From: Ferrovum sp.
GTDB taxonomy: Bacteria; Pseudomonadota; Gammaproteobacteria; Burkholderiales; Ferrovaceae
Direction: 5' to 3'
Length of the DNA stretch: 64,000 nucleotides
Assembly: GCA_019456405.1 (NCBI GenBank)
Contig: WJXM01000005.1
Coordinates: 22,872 to 86,871, forward strand
Shown: piece after piece, positions 9,603-22,008 of the stretch
Layout: each line of letters starts with the position of its first letter
Numbering within the stretch: the stretch's first letter is position 1
Notes under the pieces: model-generated
The model's database searches: none
Told to the model about the DNA's origin: nothing
The model's input: only the letters and a program-made list of their open reading frames with translations
Program-made: the position numbers and the translations under genes

Positions 9603-11014
9603 GCCAGGATTTTTCCGGGATTGAGCAGCCCTTGGGGGTCCAGAATCATTTTGAGTTTTTTCATCAGATCGAGGGCCACGGGGTCTTTGTAATGAATCAA
9701 TTCCTGTACTTTCAACTGACCGATTCCATGTTCTGCGCTGATGCTGCCGTTTAGGGCACTGACCACGTCGTGCACGATCCGGTTGACGGCAGGCGTTTGA
9801 GGAACCAGGGTACGATTACGTTCGGGATCCGCAAAAGACAGGTTGTAATGCAGGTTGCCATCCCCCACATGACCAAAACACACCACCCGAATGCCCGGAA
9901 AAGCGGCTTCAAGATCTTTTCCCGCGTGTTCGATGAATTCAGGGATCCGACTGACGGGGACGCTGATGTCGTGTTTGATGCTGATCCCTTCCCGTTTCTG
10001 CGCTTCGGAGATCTGTTCCCGCAAGGCCCAAAGGGTCTGGGCTTCGGTCAGACTCTGAGCCAGCACGGCATTGTCCAGCAGACGTTCTTCCAGCGCCAGG
10101 ACCAAGGCCTTTTCCAGCAATCCCTGGAGGGGAGCCTGGGCATCAAATTCTTCCAACTCAATCAGAACCGACCAGGCGGGGAGAGGATCGAGGGGGGCCT
10201 GGAACTGGGGAATGTGGTGCAAGACTAGAGACAAGGCGGAATGGGAAACCAGTTCGAAAGCCGAGATCCGGTCTCCACATTGGGTGCGCAGAAAACGTAA
10301 AAGGCGTACGGCCAGCGTGGGTGAGGGCACGGATAGCCAGGCCGTCACCCGCTGACGAGGAAGAGGATAGAGGCGCAGGACGGCGCGCGTAATGACCCCC
10401 AGCGTGCCCTCCGCCCCGATAAAACATTGTTTGAGGTCGTATCCGGTATTGTCCTTGCGCAGTCCCTTCAACCCATTCCAGCAGCGCCCGTCCGCCAGAA
10501 CCACTTCCAGGCCAAGAACCTGGGCACGCATATTTCCGTAACGCAGAACTGCCGTTCCCCCTGCATTGGTGGAAATCACACCTCCGATCTGGGCGCTCCC
10601 TTCGGAGGCCAGACTGAGGGGAAAGAGAAAACCCGCCGCCTCTGCATGTTTTTGAACTTGGGCTAGGACTGCACCGGCTTCACAAACCAAGGTCGCATTT
10701 TCCGCATCCAGTTCGAGAATTCGGTTCATGCGTGACAAACTGAGAATGATTTCCGGATAGCCCAAGCGAGGCGTGGCTGCGCCGCACTGGCTGGTATTCC
10801 CTCCCTGCGGGACGAGGGGAACCCCTGCCTTGGCACAGGCTTTGATCACTTCGATGACCTGCGCTGTAGAGGCCGGTTGAACCACCCAGGGGGCGGTTCC
10901 CTGATAGCGTCCACGCCAATCCGTATTATGGGCGGTGACCGCCAGAGGATCGGTCAGGAGCCCTGATTCTCCCAACAGCGTACGCAAGTCCGCATAAAGT
11001 GCTGAATGATCCAA
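9599..11014 (-). CDS. FAD-linked oxidase (D-lactate / D-2-hydroxyacid dehydrogenase family)
   Basis: 471-residue flavoprotein of the FAD-binding type 4 / GlcD-DLD family, oxidising a D-2-hydroxyacid such as D-lactate, glycolate or D-2-hydroxyglutarate; the substrate is not resolvable. The N-terminal FAD-binding domain contains [11 protein letters not shown] and the [10 protein letters not shown] loop. The C-terminal oxidase domain contains [13 protein letters not shown] and ISAEHGIGQ, the conserved metal/substrate His motifs. TTG at 11014 is chosen because GGAAGGAAG lies just upstream and it follows the nadE stop by two bases; the longer reading from 11110 would overlap nadE. Last gene of the minus-strand run that includes the RND pump. 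No GlcE/GlcF-like partner is nearby. Confidence 0.85.
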   Translation of the reverse strand: MDHSALYADLRTLLGESGLLTDPLAVTAHNTDWRGRYQGTAPWVVQPASTAQVIEVIKACAKAGVPLVPQGGNTSQCGAATPRLGYPEIILSLSRMNRILELDAENATLVCEAGAVLAQVQKHAEAAGFLFPLSLASEGSAQIGGVISTNAGGTAVLRYGNMRAQVLGLEVVLADGRCWNGLKGLRKDNTGYDLKQCFIGAEGTLGVITRAVLRLYPLPRQRVTAWLSVPSPTLAVRLLRFLRTQCGDRISAFELVSHSALSLVLHHIPQFQAPLDPLPAWSVLIELEEFDAQAPLQGLLEKALVLALEERLLDNAVLAQSLTEAQTLWALREQISEAQKREGISIKHDISVPVSRIPEFIEHAGKDLEAAFPGIRVVCFGHVGDGNLHYNLSFADPERNRTLVPQTPAVNRIVHDVVSALNGSISAEHGIGQLKVQELIHYKDPVALDLMKKLKMILDPQGLLNPGKILA

Positions 11015-11016
11015 AC

Positions 11017-13059
11017 TCAGTCTTCCTTCCGAGGTAAAGGAGAGTCTGTGGGCAAGGTCCGGACTTCCTCCTCCCATACGGCAGCGGAGGCATCGCTGGG
11101 TGCACGCCAATCTCCGCGTGGAGAGAGCGATCCACCGGATCCGACCTTGGGACCGTTGGCCAGACAGGAGCGTTTGAATTGGCTATCCCGAAAGAAGCGG
11201 GTGACAAAGATTCCCAACCAGTGACGGATTTCGGCAAAGGAATAGGGATCGGATCCCTGTCCCCAGGTACACCAGGCCATGTAAGCCAGTCGGTGGGGGG
11301 GTAAACCGAAACGCAACATGTGGTACAGGAAAAAATCCTGCAGTTCGTAGGGTCCCACGGTATTCTCGCTACGCTGTATCTGTCCCGCCTGGGCCGGAAT
11401 CAGTTCGGGCGAGATATCCAGAGCCAATACTTCTTCCAGCAGGGGACCCAGAGCCGACGTCAGCAGCGAGCGCTCCCGGGCCCAGCGCAATAAATGCTGG
11501 ATCAGGGTCTTGGGAACGCTGGCATTGACATGGTAATGCGCCATGTGGTCACCTACCCCATAGGTAGACCAACCCAACGCCAATTCGCTCAAGTCACTGG
11601 TCCCCACCACCAATCCTCCATGGTGGTTGGCCAAACGAAAGAGATGGCTGGTCCGTTCGCCCGCTTGTACATTTTCGAAAGTGATGTCGTAATTCGCTTC
11701 TCCCCGCGCATAAGGATGATCGAGATCTTTCAACATCTGCAGACAACTGGGTCGAATATCGATTTCTTCTGCCGCAACCCCCAACACATCCATGAGACGG
11801 TGGGCCAACGCCAGAGAGGTCGAGCCGGTGGCAAAGCCCGGCAGGGTATAAGCACGCAGACACTGACGCGACAGCCCCAGTTGATCCAGCACGGCACAGC
11901 ACACCAACAAGGCGTGAGTCGAGTCCAGTCCGCCGGAAATGCCCAATATCAAGGTTTTCAAACCGGTGGCTCGCAAGCGGGTGGCCAGGCCCTGAACCTG
12001 AATATGGAAGACTTCGGCACAGCGTTCATCTCGTTGATCAGAGGCGCCAGGAACATAAGGGAAACGAGTCAGGACGGGATGTACCGCGGGGCAGGGGCGG
12101 GGGTCTTTCAGCGGTGCCAGACGGACGGTGTCAAAAGTTTCGAGTTCATTCTGATGATGGGAACAGGCCTGAGCAAAGGTATTCTGGCGCATGCGTTCCT
12201 GATGCAGGCGCAGTAGGTCCACATCGGCAAAGATCAACTGATCCGTGGGGGTATAGCGGATACTTTCGGCCAAAATGTTCCCGTAATCCACGATCAGACC
12301 ATGACCATCCCAAGCCAGATCCGTGGTGGATTCACCACACCCCGCCGCGCTGTACAGATAAGCGCTCAAACAGCGGGCAGACTGGTTGGTCACCAACTGA
12401 CGCCGGTAGTCGGCCTTGCCTACCGTGGCATTGGAGGCCGAAGCGTTGAGCAAGACCGTGGCGCCAGCCAGTGCGGCCAGACTGGAGGGAGGAATGGGAA
12501 CCCACAGGTCCTCACAAATTTCCACCGCTAATGTCGCCAGGGGTTGTTCTTCCCACTGAAAGAGCAAACGCGGTCCAAAGGGAATCGGCGGATGGGATTC
12601 CCATTCCAGCCATTCAGTACGCAACGAGAGCGCGGGCGTGAACTGACGGGCCTCATAAAACTCTCGATAATTCGGCAAATAGGATTTTGGAACGATGCCG
12701 TGAATCTTCCCGCCTCCGATCAATGCCGCACAATTGAACAGGTGACTGCGGTGGCGCAGGGGAAATCCCACCAGCGCGAAAACCGGCAGTTCCCTGCTGG
12801 CCTGGCGTACCTGTTCCAGTGCCTGGAGCGCAGACTTGAGCAGGGCTTCCTGATGAAACAGGTCATCACAGGAGTATCCGGTCAGACCCAGTTCCGGGAA
12901 TACCACGATCCGTGCCCCCCGCTCCACAGCTTGAGACATGAGTGCCACAGTCTGCCGGGCATTATCCAGAGGGCGTGCCAGAGCCACGGTGGGGATGGCC
13001 ACGGCGACCCGCAGATAGTTCTGAGCATGAAGGTCAAAAAAAGAAGAAGTCGTACTCAT
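11017..13059 (-). CDS. nadE: Glutamine-dependent NAD+ synthetase (two-domain)
   Basis: About 680 residues; final step of NAD synthesis, amidating nicotinic acid adenine dinucleotide with ammonia released from glutamine. The N-terminal nitrilase-type glutaminase domain (about 1-330) has FPELGLTGY (Glu), PKSYLPNYREF (Lys) and EICEDLW (catalytic Cys). The C-terminal synthetase domain has the PP-loop LGISGGLDSTHALL. This is the long actinobacterial/proteobacterial type, not the short ammonia-dependent E. coli type. The start at 13059 (MSTTSSFFDLHAQN) fits the family; ATGs at 13077 or 13113 would overlap the upstream outer-membrane factor gene. It sits four bases behind that gene, so it is probably co-transcribed with the efflux operon, an unexpected pairing. 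Confidence 0.93.
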   Translation of the reverse strand: MSTTSSFFDLHAQNYLRVAVAIPTVALARPLDNARQTVALMSQAVERGARIVVFPELGLTGYSCDDLFHQEALLKSALQALEQVRQASRELPVFALVGFPLRHRSHLFNCAALIGGGKIHGIVPKSYLPNYREFYEARQFTPALSLRTEWLEWESHPPIPFGPRLLFQWEEQPLATLAVEICEDLWVPIPPSSLAALAGATVLLNASASNATVGKADYRRQLVTNQSARCLSAYLYSAAGCGESTTDLAWDGHGLIVDYGNILAESIRYTPTDQLIFADVDLLRLHQERMRQNTFAQACSHHQNELETFDTVRLAPLKDPRPCPAVHPVLTRFPYVPGASDQRDERCAEVFHIQVQGLATRLRATGLKTLILGISGGLDSTHALLVCCAVLDQLGLSRQCLRAYTLPGFATGSTSLALAHRLMDVLGVAAEEIDIRPSCLQMLKDLDHPYARGEANYDITFENVQAGERTSHLFRLANHHGGLVVGTSDLSELALGWSTYGVGDHMAHYHVNASVPKTLIQHLLRWARERSLLTSALGPLLEEVLALDISPELIPAQAGQIQRSENTVGPYELQDFFLYHMLRFGLPPHRLAYMAWCTWGQGSDPYSFAEIRHWLGIFVTRFFRDSQFKRSCLANGPKVGSGGSLSPRGDWRAPSDASAAVWEEEVRTLPTDSPLPRKED

Positions 13060-13063
13060 CCCC

Positions 13064-14524
13064 CTAGTGTACCCCATCCTGCTGGGTTTGTTGAACAGGG
13101 GGTTCGCTCCCATCCCATCCTCCTCCGAGGGCTGCTATGAGTTGGGCGGCCGCCACGAAGGCTCGCCCGCGCAAGGTGACTTCGTTGACCTGTCCGGTCA
13201 GTAAGGCAGTTTGAGCGATGATGACATTGAGATAATCCACGGTTCCCGAGCGGTATTGCTGGTCCGTCAGAACGACCGTGCGCGCAGCGGCCTTGACCGC
13301 GCGTTGTTGCACCGTGATTTCCCGCGTCAGGATTTCTTCTGTCGCCAGATTATCCTCGACATTCTGGAAAGCGTTCAGGACGACCTGGCGATAATTGGCT
13401 ACGGCCTGATCAAAGCCGGCACGGGCCTGGTCCAGGTTGGCCAGGCGCAAACCGGCATCGTACAAGGGTTGAAGGAGTTGGGGGCCGATAGACCAATTTT
13501 GGTTGGGCAGGGCGAAGAGATTACTGTAGGCGCTGTTCTGATACCCATAGTTTCCCGTCAAGGCCAGATTGGGATAAAAAGCCGCCTGAGCCACTCCTAT
13601 ATTGGCAGAGGCAGAGGCAGCCTGACGTTCGGCCACGGCAATGTCTGGACGCCGCTCCAGCAAAACTGACGGTATGGTCAAGGGAGGCTTTGGATAGCCG
13701 TCACCGAGGGGGAGCGAAGGAAGTCTGAAATCCGAAGGCACTTTTCCCATTAGAACGGCAATGGCGTGTTCCATCTGACTGCGCTGAACCTCCACGTCGA
13801 TGAGTTGAGCCTTGGCCGTTTCCAACTGGTTCTCGGCGAGAAGGATGTCCGTATCCGCAGCCACCCCGGATTTTTTACGGTTGACGGTCAGATCCAGAGA
13901 TTTTTGGTAGGCCTTGACCGTCTCCGTCAAGAGAGCCGATTCGGCATCATCGGTGCGCAGTTGATAATAGTCCACTGCCAATTCGCTTTGCAAACTCAGC
14001 AGCGTGGCAGCCACCTGATTGGCATCGGCTTGCGCCGAAGCCTGGTTGGCTTCGATGCTTCGCCGCACCGATCCCCATAAATCCGGCACCCAGTTGGCTT
14101 GCAGGGCGGCCATGTCATTGTTGTAAATCAGGCCATTGGCTAGGACCACGCCATTGGCCGAAGCCCGACTACGGGATTCGGCCGCAAACAGATTGAGCGT
14201 GGGAAACAACCCAGCCTGGGTACTGCGCACCAAAGCCTGAGATTGACGCCAAGCCGCTTCTTGCTGAGCCACCGTCTGATTGGCCTGAGCCACCTGAACT
14301 TCCAATTGCTCCAGCGTGGGGTCCTGAAACAGGGTCCACCAACGGGCGGGAATGGGAGTCCCGTGCGCAGATGCGACTTTCCAGCCCTCAGGCACCCGAA
14401 AACTGTTGGCCGTGGGTGAAGTGGGTTTGACGTAATCGGGTCCCACCTCACACCCCGACAGAGTCAGAACCAGAAGGGAAATCAAAGAAGGCAGAGGCCA
14501 GGACCATCGATAGGAATTCTTCAT
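13064..14524 (-). CDS. RND efflux outer-membrane factor, NodT-family lipoprotein
   Basis: 486-residue TolC-like channel subunit for the adjacent RND pump. The signal peptide ends in the lipobox LSGC, with lipidated Cys25 followed by EVGPDYVKP, the usual mature N-terminus of NodT-family factors. Two repeated outer-membrane efflux domains follow, with long Ala/Gln-rich helices such as VAQANQTVAQQEAAW and conserved GYPKPPLTIPSVLLERRPDI. The start overlaps the stop of the second RND gene (ATGA), so expression is coupled. Completes a tripartite export system with the MdtA/B/C-like proteins. Confidence 0.93.
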   Translation of the reverse strand: MKNSYRWSWPLPSLISLLVLTLSGCEVGPDYVKPTSPTANSFRVPEGWKVASAHGTPIPARWWTLFQDPTLEQLEVQVAQANQTVAQQEAAWRQSQALVRSTQAGLFPTLNLFAAESRSRASANGVVLANGLIYNNDMAALQANWVPDLWGSVRRSIEANQASAQADANQVAATLLSLQSELAVDYYQLRTDDAESALLTETVKAYQKSLDLTVNRKKSGVAADTDILLAENQLETAKAQLIDVEVQRSQMEHAIAVLMGKVPSDFRLPSLPLGDGYPKPPLTIPSVLLERRPDIAVAERQAASASANIGVAQAAFYPNLALTGNYGYQNSAYSNLFALPNQNWSIGPQLLQPLYDAGLRLANLDQARAGFDQAVANYRQVVLNAFQNVEDNLATEEILTREITVQQRAVKAAARTVVLTDQQYRSGTVDYLNVIIAQTALLTGQVNEVTLRGRAFVAAAQLIAALGGGWDGSEPPVQQTQQDGVH

Positions 14525-17500
14525 ACATCACCCGTGGCGGAATGGATCGGGACGATGCGCTTCCAGGCAAAGCGCTTTCCCCAGCGCTGACGAAAATGAT
14601 CCAGATACAGGTAGACCACGGGGGTGGTATACAGGGTCAATAATTGACTCAATGCCAGTCCGCCCAGAATGGCAATGCCTAGGGGTCGGCGTAATTCTCC
14701 GCCACTTCCCCAGTCCAAAGCAAGGGGCAGAGAGCCGAACATGGCGGCCAGGGTGGTCATCAAAATGGGACGAAAACGTTTGACGCAGGCTTTCAGGATG
14801 GCTTCTTCTGGAGACAGTCCTTCACCCCGTTCGGCCTGCAGGGCAAAATCGATCATCAGGATGGCATTTTTCTTGACGATTCCGATCAGCAGGATGATCC
14901 CGATCAGGGTCATCAGATTGAACTCCTGCCGCGTGATCAGCAAAGCCACGACCACTCCGACCCCCGCAGAGGGGAGGGTGGAAAGGATGGTCAGGGGGTG
15001 AATCAAGCTTTCGTAGAGAATCCCCAACACGATATAGACCACCACCAATGCACCCAGGATCAGAAGGGGTTCACTGGATAGGGAGTCCTTGAAGACTTTG
15101 GCGGTCCCTTCAAAAGTGCCCTGAATGGAAGGCGGAACGCCCAGTTGTTTGAAAGTACGATGGATGGCATCCGTGGCTTGCCCCAGGGAGACTCCGGGAG
15201 GAAGATTGAAGGTGATGGTGGTAGCAGGAAACTGTCCTTGATGATTGACGGTCAGGGAAACGTTGCCCGGCCGAATCTTGACGACAGCAGCCAGAGGCAC
15301 CATCTCGCCCTGAGAGCCATAGATATAGGTTTGTTCGAGCATGGAAGGGGATTGCCAATAAGGCGGGGCTGCTTCCATCACTACACGATATTGGTTGAGC
15401 GGGTTGAAGATGGTCGAGATGATGCGCTGCCCATACAGATCGTTGAGGACCTGATCCAGTGCGCGTGGATCCACGCCCAGACGAGAAGCGGTATCCCGAT
15501 CGATTTCAAGCCAGGATTCCAGTCCCAACTCTTGCTGGTCACTATTGACATCGGCCAATTCGGGTAATTTGGCCAATGCGGTGCGGATGCGTCGTGACCA
15601 TGTCCGCAATTCCTCCAAATGATTACCCTGAAGAGTGTACTGATACTGGGCATTGGTTACGCGTCCACCAAAGCGCAGGTCCTGGATGGGCTGAAAGTAG
15701 AGGCTGGCTCCGGCCACCGCTTTCAACCGGGTGCGCAGACGGGCAATGACTTCATCCGAGGTGGCATGACGTTCACCTTCCGGTTTCAGAACCACGAAAA
15801 CATTACCAGCATTGCGCGCTTCGCCTCCAGTAAAACCGATGACATCCTGGGCATCCGGATCACTTTTGCAGATCTGGATGAAGCGGGTCATTTTGTCGCG
15901 CATGGACTGAAAGGAAATGTTCTGATCTGCCTGAACCCGACCGATCAGGCGCCCTGTATCCTGTTGGGGCATGAACCCCTTGGGAACGATGGAAAAGAGA
16001 TAAAAATTCAGACCAATGGTCAGGAACAACAATAACAAAACCAGACGTTTATGATGAAGTGCGGTATCCAGAGTACGTTGATACTTTTTTTCCAGGCGTT
16101 GAAATAACCGAGCACCCCACTGTAATCGACGTTTCCAGGCGGAGGAAGGAGCCCGATCCTGCGGATCCACGCGGCGTAACCAGCGTCCGCACAGCATGGG
16201 TGTGGTGGTAAGCGATACCACCAGGGAAACCAGTACGGCCGTGGACAGGACAACGGCGAATTCGCGAAACATACGCCCCACCAGGCCGCCCATTAGGAGC
16301 AAGGGGATGAATACGGCCACCAGGGAAATACTCATGGACACCACGGTAAAGGCCACTTCCTGCGCACCGATCAGAGCCGCTTGCAGAGGAGGAAGTCCGC
16401 GTTCGATATGGCGGGTGATATTCTCCAGCATGACAATGGCGTCATCCACCACGAAACCTGTGGCGACCGTCAGGGCCATGAGAGAAAGATTATCGAGGCT
16501 GTAGTGCCCGAGATAGAGGATACCAAAGGTTCCTACCAGGGAAACCGGAATGGCGATACTGGGTATGAGCGCTGCACGCACCTCCCCCAGAAACAGGAAT
16601 ACCACCAGAATCACCAGTACCGTGGCAATGACCAGGGAACGTTCTACGTCATGTAACGAGGCGCGAATGGATGGGGTTCGATCCATGACTACCTTGAGGT
16701 CGATGGAAGTTGGAATGGAGGCTTGCAGACGTGGCAGGATGGCACGAATACGATCCACCGTTTCGATGATGTTGGCACTGGGTTGACGACTGACGATGAG
16801 CAGAATGGCCCGTTGCCCGTTGTCCAGCCCCAAAGTACGCAGGTCCTGAACGCTATCCTCCACTTCGGCAATATCCTGTAAACGGATGGGGTTTCCATTG
16901 CGGTAGGCCAGGACGAGAGGGCGATAATCTTTGGCTGTCTTTGCCTGATCGTTGTCATCAACTTGCCAACGATTCTCGGAGTTTTCCAGCAACCCTTTGG
17001 GAATATTTACATTATTGTTTGAAATCGAGGTTCTGATATTCTCCACGGAGAGGCCGTAACTTTGGAGGGAGGGCGCATTCAGTTCTACTCGTACCGCCGG
17101 CAAAGAGCCACCACCCACCAGGACCTGACCGACTCCTTCGACTTGAGACAAACGTTGGGCGACGATGGTAGAGGCCGCATCATAGATCTCTCCGGGGGCC
17201 TTGGTAGGCGACGTCATGGTCATGACCAGGATCGGGGCATCCGCCGGATTGATCTTGCGATAAACCGGATTGAAGGGGAGGGCAGGGGGTAACAGGCTGC
17301 GCGCTGCATCCAGGGCTGCCATGACATCGCGTGCTGCCCCATTGATGTCCCGGTCGAGGTCGAAGAGCAAACTGATGGAGGCCATGCCGGTGGCACTCGA
17401 GGATGTCATTTCCGTCAACCCGGCGATTCTTCCTACCGTTCGTTCCAGGGGGGTGACCATGATGGCTGCCATGGTTTCCGGACTGGCACCGGGTAGCGCC

Positions 17501-17646
17501 ACCTGAACGTTGATGGCCGGGAAATCAATTTGCGGCAAAGGGGCAATGGGCATGAGGGTAAAGCCCACCCATCCCGCCAGAGTGATGGCTGCCGTCAACA
17601 AGGTCGTCGCAATGGGACGGGCAATGAACAATCCGGTCAGGTTCAT
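14521..17646 (-). CDS. mdtC: MdtC-like RND multidrug efflux transporter
   Basis: 1,041-residue proton-driven inner-membrane exporter. The N-terminus [15 protein letters not shown], the [14 protein letters not shown] stretch and [12 protein letters not shown] match MdtC rather than MdtB. TM4 has the proton-relay pair in [14 protein letters not shown], and TM10 has [15 protein letters not shown]. Twelve membrane segments and two periplasmic loops are visible. In E. coli, MdtB and MdtC work together as a heterotrimer, which the coupled gene pair here supports. ATGA overlaps at both ends. The drug spectrum cannot be read from sequence; bile salts, novobiocin and metals are known for relatives. 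Confidence 0.93.
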   Translation of the reverse strand: MNLTGLFIARPIATTLLTAAITLAGWVGFTLMPIAPLPQIDFPAINVQVALPGASPETMAAIMVTPLERTVGRIAGLTEMTSSSATGMASISLLFDLDRDINGAARDVMAALDAARSLLPPALPFNPVYRKINPADAPILVMTMTSPTKAPGEIYDAASTIVAQRLSQVEGVGQVLVGGGSLPAVRVELNAPSLQSYGLSVENIRTSISNNNVNIPKGLLENSENRWQVDDNDQAKTAKDYRPLVLAYRNGNPIRLQDIAEVEDSVQDLRTLGLDNGQRAILLIVSRQPSANIIETVDRIRAILPRLQASIPTSIDLKVVMDRTPSIRASLHDVERSLVIATVLVILVVFLFLGEVRAALIPSIAIPVSLVGTFGILYLGHYSLDNLSLMALTVATGFVVDDAIVMLENITRHIERGLPPLQAALIGAQEVAFTVVSMSISLVAVFIPLLLMGGLVGRMFREFAVVLSTAVLVSLVVSLTTTPMLCGRWLRRVDPQDRAPSSAWKRRLQWGARLFQRLEKKYQRTLDTALHHKRLVLLLLFLTIGLNFYLFSIVPKGFMPQQDTGRLIGRVQADQNISFQSMRDKMTRFIQICKSDPDAQDVIGFTGGEARNAGNVFVVLKPEGERHATSDEVIARLRTRLKAVAGASLYFQPIQDLRFGGRVTNAQYQYTLQGNHLEELRTWSRRIRTALAKLPELADVNSDQQELGLESWLEIDRDTASRLGVDPRALDQVLNDLYGQRIISTIFNPLNQYRVVMEAAPPYWQSPSMLEQTYIYGSQGEMVPLAAVVKIRPGNVSLTVNHQGQFPATTITFNLPPGVSLGQATDAIHRTFKQLGVPPSIQGTFEGTAKVFKDSLSSEPLLILGALVVVYIVLGILYESLIHPLTILSTLPSAGVGVVVALLITRQEFNLMTLIGIILLIGIVKKNAILMIDFALQAERGEGLSPEEAILKACVKRFRPILMTTLAAMFGSLPLALDWGSGGELRRPLGIAILGGLALSQLLTLYTTPVVYLYLDHFRQRWGKRFAWKRIVPIHSATGDV

Positions 17647-20600
17647 GCCTGCCAGCCCGTAAGCGTGCGCAAACGCTCCACCAGTCGTTCCATGGTCAGG
17701 TAGATCACCGGGGTGGTAAAGAGAGTCAGTAACTGACTGACCAAAAGTCCTCCCACCAGTGTCAGGCCCAAGGGTTGTCGCAACTCGGCTCCGATCCCGG
17801 TGCCAAATAGAAAGGGGAAAGCCGCAAAGAATGCCGCCAAGGTGGTCATTAGAATGGGACGGAAACGCAACAGACAGGCTTCCCGGATGGCCTGCTCCGG
17901 GGATAACCCCTGGTGCCGTTGGGCTTCCAGGGCAAAGTCGATCATCATGATGGCATTTTTCTTGACGATACCGATCAAGAGCACGATGCCGATTACCCCC
18001 AGAATGTCGAGGTCATGACCCGTCAGAAACAGGGCCAACAATGCACCCACGGCGGCTGAAGGAAGGGTGGACAGGATGGTGATGGGGTGTATGTAACTTT
18101 CATAGAGGACCCCCAAAACGATATACATGGTCACCACAGCCGCCAGCAGGAGCAGGAGCGTGGACGAAAGCGACTTCTGGTAGGCACGGGCTGCGCCCTG
18201 AAATTGGAGTTCCACACTCTGAGGCAAGTTCAATTCGTTGACTGCTTGGTCGATGGCTGCCACTGCCTGCCCCAGTGATTGATGAGCGGCTAGGTTGAAG
18301 GAGAGGGTGGCTGCAGGGAATTGTCCCAGATGATGGATCGATAAAGGACCGGTCGTTTCCCGGATATGGGCCAGTTGATCCAGGGGAACCTGTGCCCCTT
18401 TGGCACCAGGAACATAGAACAGGTGTAACTGATCGGGGGCCTGACTGAATTGTGGTCCGCTTTCCAGGATTACGCGGTATTGGTTGGATTGAGTAAAAAT
18501 GGTCGACACGATTCGTTGGGAAAACGCATCGTAGAGCAGGTCATCCAGGGCGGCAACGGAGACTCCCAGGCGCAAGGCGTTGTCCCGGTCGATGTCCAGA
18601 AAGACCCGCTTTCCTTGATCTTGCTGATCGCTGGCGACATCGCGCAACGATGGAATGTGACGCATTTTTTCAAGGAGGAGAGGAACCCAACGCTGGATCT
18701 CGGCCATCTTGGGACTTTCCAGCGTCAATTGATATTGGGTTCGACTCAGGGTGTCTTCCAGTGTCATGTCCTGAACGGGCTGGAAATACACTTCCAGAGC
18801 GCTGTGGCTTTGGACCATGGTTTCGTGCAGGCGGCGCATGATCGCCCGGATGGACTTTTCGTCCCCGCGCTGGGCAAAGGGTTTGAGGTTGATCATCAGA
18901 CGGCCCGAATTGATCGTGGTGTTCGATCCATCCACTCCGATGAAGGAGGATAGACTTTCCACCGCAGGATCCTTCAGAATCTTTTGTGCCAATGAAAACT
19001 GTTCCCGACGCATGGCGCCAAAGGAAATGGTTTGAGGCCCCTGAGTAATGGCTTGCAGGATACCCGTATCCTGAATTGGAAAAAATCCTTTGGGAAGATA
19101 AAGGTAGAGCACGGCAGTGAGAATCAGGGTGAGTAGGGCCGTGAACAATACCCCTCCCTGATGGCGCAAGGCAATGTCCAGCCAGCGCGCATAGGACTGG
19201 ATCAGGCGGTCAAGAAATTGTTTCCAATGAAGACGCCAGCCCGTTTCTGGCGCTTCCTTGCCCCCGAGCATATGGGCACAGAGCATGGGCGTGAGCGTCA
19301 GGGAAACAAACGCCGAAATCAGGATGGTGACGGCCAGTGTGATGGCAAACTCCCGGAACAGGCGCCCGATGACATCCGACATGAACAGCAAGGGGATGAG
19401 TACGGCGATCAGAGAGAAGGTCAGGGAAAGGATGGTAAAACCGATCTGACGAGATCCGGTAAAGGCAGCCGTGCGGGCATCTTCGCCCATCTCGCGATGG
19501 CGGGCGATATTTTCAATCATGACGATGGCATCGTCCACGACAAACCCAGTGGCAATGGTCAGGGCCATCAACGTGAGATTATTGATACTGAAATTGGCCA
19601 GATACATGACACCTAGGGTGCCGATCAGAGAAACCGGCACGGCAAAAGCAGGAATCAGAGTAGCTGGCAAACTGCGTAGAAACAGAAAAATTACCATGAC
19701 CACCAGGGCAATGGCCAACATCAATTCAAATTGAATCTCATGGACAGAAGCGCGGATGGTGGTGGTACGGTCAGACAACAATTCCACTTTGACGCTTTCA
19801 GGCAAGGAATCCTGTAACCTGGGGAGAAGCGCCTTGATCCGGTCGGACACCTGGATGACATTTGCCCCGGGTTGGCGCTGAATATTGACGATGATGGCCG
19901 GTGTATCGTTTCTCCAGGCGGCCAGATGGACATCTTCGGCATCATCCACGACTTCGGCCACATCTCCGATCCGGACCGGAGCGCCATTCAGATAGGTGAT
20001 GACGATTTGACGATAGGACGCAGCGTCATGCAATTGGTCATTGGCATCTACCGTCACTGAATGGTTGGGGCCATCGAAACTCCCCTTGGGGATGTCGACA
20101 TTATTGTTGAGGATCGCGGTGCGCAAATCCTCGAATCCGAGACGGCGCAATGCCAAGGCAGTGGGGTTACCCCGAATCCTCACGGCTGGGCGCAATCCTC
20201 CCCCCATGCTGACCATGCCGACCCCCGATACTTGAGAGAGTTTACCCACCAGACGCGTCTCGACCCAATCCTGAAGATGCGGCAAAGTCATGTGCGGAGA
20301 GGTCACCGCCAGGGTCAAAATGGGTGCATCGGCAGGATTGACCTTGTTATACAGGGGGGGCATGGGCAGGTCAGTAGGCAAAAAGGTACCGGCGGCATTG
20401 ATCGCCTCCTGAACCTGCTGCTCCGCCACATCGATGGACTGGGACAAGGAAAACTGAAGGGTGATGACGGAAGCACCGCCTGAACTGGTGGAAGCCATCT
20501 GGGTCAAGCCCGCCATTTGTCCGAATTGACGCTCCAGGGGGGCAGTCACCGTTCCGGCCATCACTTCGGGTCCTGCCCCAGGATAGAGCGTCGTGACCTC

Positions 20601-20735
20601 GATAGTAGGGTAATCCACTTCTGGTAAGGCAGATAAAGGCAGTTGACGCCAGGCAATCAATCCCAACAGCAGGATCGCCACCATCACAAGGGAAGTGGCG
20701 ATCGGACGATCGATGAAAGGGCTGGAAAAATTCAC
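17643..20735 (-). CDS. mdtB: MdtB-like RND multidrug efflux transporter
   Basis: 1,030-residue RND pump subunit, partner of the downstream MdtC-like protein. [17 protein letters not shown] N-terminus (here [14 protein letters not shown]), [26 protein letters not shown] and [13 protein letters not shown] match MdtB. TM4 [14 protein letters not shown] and TM10 [15 protein letters not shown] hold the proton-relay residues, so both subunits look catalytically intact. It starts by overlapping the membrane-fusion-protein stop (ATGA) and ends by overlapping the next ATG the same way. Located in the inner membrane with two large periplasmic porter loops. Confidence 0.93.
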   Translation of the reverse strand: MNFSSPFIDRPIATSLVMVAILLLGLIAWRQLPLSALPEVDYPTIEVTTLYPGAGPEVMAGTVTAPLERQFGQMAGLTQMASTSSGGASVITLQFSLSQSIDVAEQQVQEAINAAGTFLPTDLPMPPLYNKVNPADAPILTLAVTSPHMTLPHLQDWVETRLVGKLSQVSGVGMVSMGGGLRPAVRIRGNPTALALRRLGFEDLRTAILNNNVDIPKGSFDGPNHSVTVDANDQLHDAASYRQIVITYLNGAPVRIGDVAEVVDDAEDVHLAAWRNDTPAIIVNIQRQPGANVIQVSDRIKALLPRLQDSLPESVKVELLSDRTTTIRASVHEIQFELMLAIALVVMVIFLFLRSLPATLIPAFAVPVSLIGTLGVMYLANFSINNLTLMALTIATGFVVDDAIVMIENIARHREMGEDARTAAFTGSRQIGFTILSLTFSLIAVLIPLLFMSDVIGRLFREFAITLAVTILISAFVSLTLTPMLCAHMLGGKEAPETGWRLHWKQFLDRLIQSYARWLDIALRHQGGVLFTALLTLILTAVLYLYLPKGFFPIQDTGILQAITQGPQTISFGAMRREQFSLAQKILKDPAVESLSSFIGVDGSNTTINSGRLMINLKPFAQRGDEKSIRAIMRRLHETMVQSHSALEVYFQPVQDMTLEDTLSRTQYQLTLESPKMAEIQRWVPLLLEKMRHIPSLRDVASDQQDQGKRVFLDIDRDNALRLGVSVAALDDLLYDAFSQRIVSTIFTQSNQYRVILESGPQFSQAPDQLHLFYVPGAKGAQVPLDQLAHIRETTGPLSIHHLGQFPAATLSFNLAAHQSLGQAVAAIDQAVNELNLPQSVELQFQGAARAYQKSLSSTLLLLLAAVVTMYIVLGVLYESYIHPITILSTLPSAAVGALLALFLTGHDLDILGVIGIVLLIGIVKKNAIMMIDFALEAQRHQGLSPEQAIREACLLRFRPILMTTLAAFFAAFPFLFGTGIGAELRQPLGLTLVGGLLVSQLLTLFTTPVIYLTMERLVERLRTLTGWQA

Positions 20736-21928
20736 TGGGAAACAGCGGGAGTGGAAGAGGAACGTTGAGCGAGGGTGACCGTCATCCCTGAGCGCAAGTT
20801 ATCGACCCCTTCGGTTACGACCCGTTCTCCCGGCAGAACCCCACTCAGTATGGCAATTTCATCTCCATTGGCCGGGCCCGGTTTGACCTTGCGAATGGAC
20901 ACCTTCATGTTTTTGTCCACCACGAACACGAAGGGCCCTTGATCCCCCTGTTGTACCCCGGCCACTGGAATGACGGTGGCATGAGGCAGGACCGCCACGC
21001 GTACTCGGGCATTGACGAATTCGTTGGGAAAGAGTTCATCATGGCGATTGACGAACTGGGCACGCAATTTGACCATTCCCGTGGTGATGTCAACTTGATT
21101 GTCCAAGGTTTGTAATTCACCCGTGGCCAGTAAATGCTGGTTGGAACGGTCCCAGGCTTCCACCTTGAGGGGAGCCAGAGGACTGTTCATACCCTGCTGG
21201 ATATCACCCAGGTAATCTTGAGGAAGGGGGAAAATCACGGTAATCGGGTCCAGTTGGGTCAACACCACCAGACCAATGTTGCCGGCAGCCAGGATCATGT
21301 TGCCCTGATCTACCAGTCGAATGCCGAGACGACCATTCACAGGTGCGGTGATATGGCAATAAATCAATAGGAGTTTGGCGTTGTCCACTTGGGATTGATC
21401 CGAGGTGACCGTTCCCTCGTATTGACTCACCAACGCTTGCTGTGTGACCAATTGCTGATCCGGGATGGCGCCGGTTTTGATCAGTTCCTGATATCGCTTG
21501 AGGTCGATCCGTGCATTGTCCAACAAGGCCTGATCGTGCACCAGTTGACCTTGGGCCTGAGCCAACTGGACTTGATAGGGGCGAGGATCGATTTCAACGA
21601 TGGGATCCCCTCGATGAACCCTGTCTCCCTCCTTGAAATAGACCTTCATCAACTCGCCATCCACGCGACTTTTCAGAGTGACGGTATACACGGGCGTGAC
21701 CGTGCCCAGTCCGGTCAGCCAGACCGGAAAGTCGGCCTGATGGGCAGTGGCCAGTGAAACGGGGGTGGGCGCAGACCCTTTGAGTGTTTTCGGGTCATGA
21801 GTGTCCTGGCGAAAGTGACGGAACAGGCCTGACACCAGGAAGAAAACGACGAGACCGATCAGCCAGAACCATTTCTTTCCTTTGGTGGATTCGGGAGGCA
21901 AAGGGGGGGGGGTAGCAACAGTGGCCAT
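20732..21928 (-). CDS. mdtA: RND efflux membrane-fusion protein, MdtA-like
   Basis: 398-residue periplasmic adaptor linking the RND pump to the outer-membrane factor. An N-terminal membrane anchor at about 20-36 ([16 protein letters not shown]) is followed by a lipoyl half-motif ([20 protein letters not shown]), a short hairpin, the second lipoyl half ([19 protein letters not shown]), a beta-barrel and a membrane-proximal domain. Start ATG at 21928 lies 80 bases after the ATPase gene. Codons 6-9 contain a run of ten C on the coding strand (21903-21912), so a one-base slip would knock out the adaptor and, through coupling, perhaps the pump. Confidence 0.92.
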   Translation of the reverse strand: MATVATPPPLPPESTKGKKWFWLIGLVVFFLVSGLFRHFRQDTHDPKTLKGSAPTPVSLATAHQADFPVWLTGLGTVTPVYTVTLKSRVDGELMKVYFKEGDRVHRGDPIVEIDPRPYQVQLAQAQGQLVHDQALLDNARIDLKRYQELIKTGAIPDQQLVTQQALVSQYEGTVTSDQSQVDNAKLLLIYCHITAPVNGRLGIRLVDQGNMILAAGNIGLVVLTQLDPITVIFPLPQDYLGDIQQGMNSPLAPLKVEAWDRSNQHLLATGELQTLDNQVDITTGMVKLRAQFVNRHDELFPNEFVNARVRVAVLPHATVIPVAGVQQGDQGPFVFVVDKNMKVSIRKVKPGPANGDEIAILSGVLPGERVVTEGVDNLRSGMTVTLAQRSSSTPAVSQ

Positions 21929-22008
21929 CGTGATCGGAATCTCAGGTGTAACGTAATGAAGCGTGACGAAAAGGAAGACGCAAGGTCACTTGATGACAAG
22001 AAGAAAAA

